Assembly (NCBI GenBank): GCA_020726505.1
Contig: JAHLEZ010000008.1
Coordinates: 1,240,001 to 1,304,000 of the forward strand
Direction: 5' to 3'
Source: Leptodontidium sp. MPI-SDFR-AT-0119
Lineage: Eukaryota > Ascomycota > Leotiomycetes > Helotiales > Leptodontidiaceae
DNA length: 64,000 nt
Each line of letters starts with the position of its first letter. Position 1 is the stretch's first letter. Shown here piece after piece: positions 57,772-64,000 of this stretch. The notes under the pieces are model-generated. The model was given only the letters and a program-made list of their open reading frames with translations. It had not been told where the DNA came from and did no database searches. Made by a program: the position numbers and the translations under genes.

Positions 57772-59479
57772 TTTGGGAATTTGTACCCAGAAATGGATGA
57801 CTGTATTGAACTGTAGGAAGTATAAATATGGGGCGGTATTCAAGTATCAATAGAAGATATATATACGTTAAACAGTGTATACCTCTCTTCAGCTAGATCA
57901 GAGACCATCTCGTCCCAGTCCGGCCGAGCGAGACCCTCCTCCTTATATTCATCCCATTGCTAAGGAAACACTTCTGGCTGACCTGACTAGCTACGCCGCA
58001 TGCCACTATTCCATCCACACATACATACGTACATGGTCAGTCAGTCGCGCTCGCATTCTTGTTCCTTACAGTAGTAGAAGCTGGGCATCTGACGTGGATC
58101 TTAGACTTAGTCTTGGTCTTGTTGTCTCACTCGCCCACTCACTCGCTCCCCAAGTCATTCATGTGCCACCATCTACAACTCCTCGCTTCGCCTCCCACAC
58201 CCACTGACTCGAACCCCTCACAACACAATACAAACATACCACCTAGGTAGGTAGGTAAGTAACATCGCCACAAACATAAACAGGTTTCAGGAACTCCAAG
58301 CGCTTTTTTCCTAGTTTCCAAACATCCGTTCTTTCAACCTCTTGCTTCAACATAAATAAGCTGGCTTTCTTGAATCTCTTGAATCCTCATGACGTGCCTG
58401 CCTCTGTCCCTTCCCAGTGTGTCAATCAAAATCAGTTGCTCTAAATCAAGATTTCCGAGCTCCAACTCCTCATTCGTGCACTCGTCTCGTCAAATTATCC
58501 TTGCTTACCCCCCCCCCCCCCCCCCACCCCTTTCGCTTGTACTAGATTTACGAAGTTACCTGACTAGGTGTCGAACTAGTAGTCAGTCTGGTGATGTCAG
58601 CAGGATCTTGATCACACTGTGACTGTTGGCTCTTTGTCTTGTGTTGGATTGGGAGTGGTGGTGCAATGCAGTTGGTGCGAGTGCGATGTCCAAGTGATAA
58701 TGGGATGGTGTGGCTTGGGTCTGCTGAGGTGAAGCGAGTCGATCACGTGGTCGGTTCTGCATATTTACCTTCTAGATTCTTCTCACGAAGGAGGAGGAAA
58801 GGATTTGAAAGTCAGTTTGGTCAGTGGCGTTGGTGATGGATATCGGTGGATCCAATAATACTGTAATGTTGTTCCTTTACTTGCCGGCTTGGATTTTGGA
58901 TTTCTATGCACGAACGAGCTTTGTTGGATTCTCAATTGTTTGTTTGCACGGCTCGGGTTTCGCAGAGATGTATTGGAGCCGTTTAAAGGGATGCCCGGTT
59001 ACTTCATGGCTTATCGCGAATGTTCGTTTATTTAATGGACTAAAGTTGCAGGTTAAAAGGTTGCTTATGTCAGAGTGGAAGTAAATTCGTGGAGGTGTCA
59101 TCCTAGCACCCTCCTCTTTCTTGAAATTGTTTCTCCTTTAAATCGGCGCGAGAGAGTCTACCCAAGGTCTTCAAGTTTACTTTACAGCTGTCAGATAGAT
59201 GATATGAGAGAAGGAATCCATAGGTCCCGAACTTACCTCATGTTAGATATCAAAGTTTGGCGTAGACACATTCTCATATCAAGAAGCTCCGAAGACTCGA
59301 GAACGCTCCATAGAAGAGTTGAAAGAATTGAACCTCTATGAATAGTTTTCTAAGCTCTAATCAGGGCAGCAGAGCTGCGTTAACCTGGTATGAATTACAT
59401 CTATTCAACGACTGCAATGAATTAATCTAAACCATTTACGTAATCTTCTTTTCAAATCAAGAGGTTTATCAGGAGAGGT
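57772..59479. other. Gene-free stretch with an 18-C tract
   Basis: No gene seen in 1.7 kb. Features: GTAGGTAGGTAAGTAA repeat at ~58245-58260, an uninterrupted run of 18 C at 58508-58525, and pyrimidine-rich DNA typical of promoters. It is the common downstream/upstream space of the RING gene and the MFS 3' end. Confidence 0.45.
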
Positions 59480-61158
59480 TTAAAATCTTGACTTCGATCG
59501 AGCTCTTGCACCCTCTCCAAATTTCATCGCATACCAAATCATTGGCATCATAACCAGAGCCATGGCCGCCAACAACGTACTACCCCAACCGGTTCCAAGA
59601 GCCGCATACAATTTTGGCCCGCACAGTGGTAGGACAGCACCTCCCAAGCTTCGGAGAACCGTGTTGGCAGCAGTCGCGCTCGCTGCATAGATGGTGAATG
59701 CATCAACAAGATACACGCCAACTGGCATAAAGGTTGCTATCATGCCGAACCCAATGACAACAGTGCCGATGACAGGAGCTATCCAATGTACATTGTACTC
59801 CGCCGTCCACCCAAAGATGAGCAGGCCGATTGGAATACATGCAGCGCCTGGAACGAGTGGAGGCAGACGATATTCAGGTTTCATCTCGCGGCCCTTGGCC
59901 ATTCGTAGTACCAACCAATCCGACACCTTGCTCAGGACGATAATCCCAATGAATTGGCCAAGTCCAAATCCCAAATAGACGAGCCCGACGTTTTTGTCCA
60001 TGCCATATCTAGACTTGAACATTGGGGTGACTGTTGTAAAAAGTAGGTACAGAATGCCATACGCAGTAGCCGTTAAAACTGAAAGCCCAAGTGTGATAGG
60101 TGAGAGACAAAGCATTCTGAGGGGTCGTACGATGGAAATCCAGAAGATCTCAGTTGGTGTCTTGTTTGAATGGCGTGCGGGAACAAGTTTTTCGTTGTTT
60201 GTTTCTTTCCGAAGTCGATGGACTTTGCGTGCCAACAGAACCGGTTCGTAGGTTTCTCGAAGCAAGAGGATAGCAGGGACAAAAACAACTCCGGTCTGGT
60301 GCAAAATTTGATGAAGTCAGCAAGTGGCTTTTGTAGCTAATCCTATGGAATGGTATACACATACAGCAATCATGAGAAACCAAAAGTCCCATCGCCAACC
60401 CAAGGCTGCGGAGATGTAGCTTCCAGCAACCGGGCCAACGGATGGGCCAAGAAGGACCGGGAGTGTCCACATCGCCATTACTTTCCCACGATACTCTTGT
60501 TTGAACAAATCCGACACGGTACTCGGACCGAGAGTGAGAGGACATGCGCCGCAAAGTCCAGTCAAAAGTCGGAAGCCAATGAGCATCGGCATGCTTGATG
60601 ATTTAGCGACGCCGAGAGTTGTTAACAGAAAGAGAATGGTGCAAGAGTGGTACATGATGAGCCGACCATACATCTCACTCAGCGGTGCGATGATGAGGGG
60701 GCCGAAAGCGTAGCCGAGAAGATATATAGAAACAGCAAATGAGCCCAAGTCTGGGTTGGTGACATCCATCTCGTGCATAACTTCGACTGCGCTCGGTGCA
60801 AACATGGACGATGCGAATGGTCTGTTGTTGAGTCTTCCAATTAGCTCCTGAATTTCCTGCTCGTTGATCCTAGATTTTAGCCTAGGAAGAACGCAGAGCC
60901 AGGGTTTCTTTCACAACTGACTTACGTGAGAAGGGTCAAGACAGCGACCATAAGGATGTTCGTCCATTTCTTCCTTCCAGTCCAATTCAATGGTATCTCT
61001 GGATCCAGAGGTCCATCCCAGTCGACCACATTGCTGTCTTTTCTCTCCAACGTTTGTTCTCTATGCTGTTCTTCGCTCACTGGTAGCCCTTTCTCGACAT
61101 CGGGAATTTCAAACCCGCTTTCGGTGCGCTTGGAGCTGTCTGAGGTGGAAATCAACAT
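59480..61158 (-). CDS. MFS transporter, DHA1 (drug/H+ antiporter) type
   Basis: A 12-TM proton antiporter likely exporting drugs or a metabolite. Exons 61158-60926, 60821-60365 and 60295-59480 give 501 aa. A hydrophilic N-terminus with [13 protein letters not shown], the usual mark of this fungal clade, precedes TM1. Motif A-like [29 protein letters not shown], and the antiporter motif C ([14 protein letters not shown], ~190) are present, then GWRWDFWF. The central loop includes the charged [19 protein letters not shown]. Start: the first ATG in frame; a TTG 14 codons upstream is in frame too. It is divergent from the Gfo/Idh/MocA gene. Confidence 0.9.
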
Positions 61159-61722
61159 TTCGTTTAGCTTTGTGGCTTTGTTGGAGATAAACGTTGCCAA
61201 GATGGAGTGTTGAGGAAGTTGGCGTGTGTGAAAGACGATTCACATCACGATATTGAGACATGATGTCTTTAAATGAGGTATCTTGCTGAGAGAAATAAAC
61301 TAAGGCACGGATTTAAGGCTGAACAATCGCCGAACTAGTATAGACAAAACAGAGAAATCGGTATTATAACCAGCGAAAGCTCGCTGGAGAGCCATTGAAA
61401 AGCCAGGAAAGGAGAGAAAATTGGGGGTCGGGGAAACTACCCGACCAACACCCTAACCTTGGCTTTGTCCGGGGAGATACCCGACGTGGAGGTGGCGTTG
61501 AGTGACCCCACTTACGGGGAGAGTATCGGATATCGCAAGAGTGAGTTTGAATCGATGGCGACTATATCAAAGTAGAATGAATGTGAGAGTACCAGAGTAG
61601 AAGTCCCTATAGCCTTATTCAACGTTTCAACATTTCCAATTCGAGAGTCCCGACAAGCTCGCAAAATCTCTGCCCATATCTCAGCGAAGTAAAGAAGACG
61701 AAGAAGAAGGATCAAATTCATC
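61159..61722. promoter_or_regulatory. Shared promoter, DHA1 transporter / Gfo-Idh-MocA gene
   Basis: 565 bp separate two divergent starts. It contains near-repeats of GGGGA...CCCGAC around 61424-61480 (TCGGGGAAACTACCCGACC and TCCGGGGAGATACCCGACG), a candidate double binding site. Confidence 0.45.
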
Positions 61723-62969
61723 ATGGCATCAGCAACCATAAAGCTCGGTGTAATTGGGTATGGAAACTCAGCAAAGCACTTTCACCTTCCTCTCATCATC
61801 GCTGTTCCTACCCTTGAAGTACACGCCATAGTGCAACGTACACCTCCAAAACCGGATGCAAAGCCCGGAGAGCACTGCACAATCGATTTCCCAAAGGCAA
61901 AACACTACGACAATGTCGACAGCTTCTTTCTCGACCCAGAGATCGATCTGGTTCTGGTGGCGGTGGGAGGTATGCACTTTGAGTACGCGAAAATGGCACT
62001 GCTATGCGGGAAGCATGTGGTTGTTGAAAAGCCGTTCGTGAACTCCAGCCAGGAAGCGGATGAGCTGGTCGAGTTAGGGAAACGTCAAAATAAGCTCGTG
62101 ACAGTGTATCATAGTAAGTATCTCGAGATCTATTTTTCAAGAGCTAACTACTAACTGTGTCGCTCCAGATCGACGTTATGATGGTGATTTTTTGACGGTG
62201 AAGAGTCTGATTCAAGGTGGCGTCTTGGGTGAATTGATTGAATTCGAGAGTCACTTTGATTGGGACGACCCTGGATGGCTGGCAACTTTCGAGGAGAAGT
62301 ATGTTCCTGGAAGGGGAATGCTCTTTGGACTAGGAGCGCACACTGCGGATCAGGTCCTTCATCTTTTTGGGCGTCCAGATAGCGTGTTCGCCATCCTCAG
62401 ATCACATCGAGTTCGCGGTAGTGCTGTTGATGATTGGCATACGCTCATCTTACAATATGCTGGAGAACAAAATGGAGGCGTGGTAGTGACTTTAAAAAGC
62501 ACTCAAGTCAGTCCCATGACGAAACAACTTCGATTTTTCATTCGCGGTAGGAAAGGCACTTATGTCAAAGTAAGTACTCCAAAAAGGGCTTGCCAACATT
62601 GCCCCTCTATGATCTAACTTGCCAATTTAGCATCATCACGACATCCAAGAACATCAAATCTTTTCTGGAACGACTGCTCTGAATCCTAAACTGGGGAAGG
62701 AAGATCCATCCAGATATGGAGAACTGACGACTACGACAATGTACGATGAGTCATTTCAAAGGGAGGATAGAAGTGGAAGGCAGCCACGATATGTAGGAAA
62801 TCTACCTACTATCCCAGGAAAGTGGAAGGGATATTATGAAGATCTCGCCCAGGCTCTTTTGAATGGTAGTGAATTCCAGGTGACTGCGGAGGGCGCCAGA
62901 GATGGCATCCGCCTGTTTGAACTCGCGCGAGAAAGTGCTGAAACGGGAAGAGTTGTTAGCTGGAATTAA
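61723..62969 (+). CDS. Gfo/Idh/MocA family NAD(P)-dependent oxidoreductase
   Basis: Three exons (61723-62113, 62169-62569, 62631-62969) give 376 aa. The N-terminal Rossmann fold reads KLGVIGYGNSAKHFHLPL; the third Gly of GxGxxG is Ala. The family's catalytic EKP motif is in GKHVVVEKPF (~102), followed by VYHNRRYDGDF and the C-terminal alpha/beta domain (GRGMLFGLGAHTADQVLHLF with the metal-free His). It resembles yeast YMR315W-type or bacterial YhhX-like sugar/inositol dehydrogenases; the substrate cannot be told. It shares a promoter with the transporter. Confidence 0.9.
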
Positions 62970-63289
62970 TTTGAAAAGACATTGAAGACACGGCGTCTGT
63001 AGTCGCTTATCATCGTCGATTAAACAATTGCCTCTTAAAAAGACTACTTGGGACTAAACTTCTAGTTGAATTTTCTTTTCATGTTCTACTTTCTATCCAT
63101 CTTGTGGATATCTGAGTCCGTTTTCGAGTCTGATAGAGTCCATAATCTTGATAATGTGCAGTGACTCAGCTAACTGTATCACTTTTTTCTCCTGAGTCCC
63201 TTACCCAGATCTTCCCCGACAGCTTCCTGATCATTAAAATGCCACTTTTAGGTAGGATGGAACTCAATCCTTCTCTCATCCTTTCTGCT
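62970..63289. other. Intergenic, no gene seen
   Basis: Convergent space between the Gfo/Idh/MocA gene and the broken homologue. AT-rich. Confidence 0.4.
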
Positions 63290-64000
63290 CCCTCTTATAA
63301 TAATATAGAGGGACTTAGAAGCCACTCCCCCGACAAGAACGCTGCCTTTCGACCCTTTGACTTTCCCAAAAATCGGATCTCCTTTGTTGAGCATTGATGT
63401 CGTGCAGATTGCCTGCCTGTGCCTTGAGCGAGGGGTACTTGAAAATAATCGATGTCATCTCGTCAACTCCTTCAGTGATTGTCACGTTACTTGAAACTAT
63501 TGAGCTTTCGGAAGATTGTCTCAAAGGATATTGATGCAGAATGATGGATATCCAGGTCAAGGTATAGATGTACCGATGTCTCAGAGCGCACCTGCGCCTC
63601 TCATAGGATCGACCAAACGAGAGTCCGCTGGAGGCGACGACAGGAGTATATCATTGTTGAAATGTATAAAGATACGGCTGATGTCTCCGATAACTCTTTC
63701 ATGGTGAATAATTTCTTGGAGTGAGGAAATTGTTGGGAAAACCCTCGTCCACACGCGTCGATTTCGTCAGCAAGCCCGTCATCACTTTCTGAGTACGGTG
63801 CTGACTTTCCATGAGATACACTCCTTGTTTCTTCGCTGTTTGGATCAACATCTCTGCCTCCTTCGCATTGATAGTCAGCGACTTCTCGCACAAAATATTC
63901 TTGCCCGCGTGGATGACATCCATGGCATCGAGGTAATTATGAACAGTAAGTGTTTGACTCTCGGAAATCACAAAACCGCCGCCCATTGAGCTCCTCAAAA
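63290..64000 (-). pseudogene. Broken Gfo/Idh/MocA (dihydrodiol-dehydrogenase-like) gene, 5' end outside
   Basis: Read on the minus strand from the window edge: LDAMDVIHAGKNILCEKSLT (the EKP motif reads EKS) and AEMLIQTAKKQGVYLME to a GTCAGC donor near 63807. Then RVIGDISRIF and a stop (TGA) inside a GAGAL...DIG block at ~63576. Further on, LTWISIILHQYPL and EMTSIIFKYPS are in another frame, and KGDPIFGKVKGSKGSVLVGG in a third (~63360). One premature stop and at least two frame changes mark it as non-functional. The family is that of fungal dimeric dihydrodiol / xylose dehydrogenase-like proteins. Confidence 0.72.

Noticed and set aside
58508..58525. 18-C tract as a functional element
   Set aside because: A homopolymer in gene-free DNA; its length is also the least reliable part of any assembly.

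Overview
The window is nuclear DNA of a filamentous ascomycete (Pezizomycotina; Leotiomycetes is my guess from the look of the proteins, not proven). The evidence is eukaryotic housekeeping genes (CWC21, HUS1, TRS120, LAA1/HEATR5, CDC123, a SepA-type formin), short GT-AG introns mostly of 45-110 nt, and fungal families such as HET-domain proteins and large MFS transporters. I reconstructed spliced models by eye from splice sites, reading phase and family motifs. Almost all close to an exact multiple of three.

Layout. 1-20 kb is a dense, conserved block: the end of a DEAH helicase (DHR1/DHX37-like), an SDR, CDC123, CWC21, an ECI1-like enoyl-CoA isomerase, PET100, TACO1/YebC, the 2045-residue HEAT protein LAA1/HEATR5, HUS1 and an uncharacterised 559-aa protein. 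Three tight head-to-head pairs share promoters: CDC123/CWC21, ECI1/PET100 and TACO1/LAA1. 20-25 kb has no convincing gene but holds two tandem arrays of strongly diverged ~155-bp units, one per strand. Each unit looks like an exon plus an intron. 25-31 kb returns to core genes: a beta-carbonic anhydrase and TRS120.

31-48 kb is accessory. It holds a broken NRPS-like adenylation gene, an SDR without the usual catalytic residues, an NTF2-like protein, and a 13-exon sugar transporter upstream of which lies a DUF2264 gene (a possible carbohydrate-use pair). There is also a small SUMO-motif protein and a HET locus: one intact HET gene flanked by two non-overlapping halves of a decayed HET gene on opposite strands, as an inversion would leave. 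49-58 kb holds the formin (with a one-base homopolymer frameshift), a small membrane protein and a RING protein. 59-64 kb holds a DHA1 drug-type transporter divergent from a Gfo/Idh/MocA oxidoreductase, and a decayed second Gfo/Idh/MocA gene running off the end.

Recurring themes are microexons (9, 16 and 17 nt), GC-AG introns with the same GCGAGT donor in two neighbouring genes, and several pseudogenes concentrated in the accessory part.
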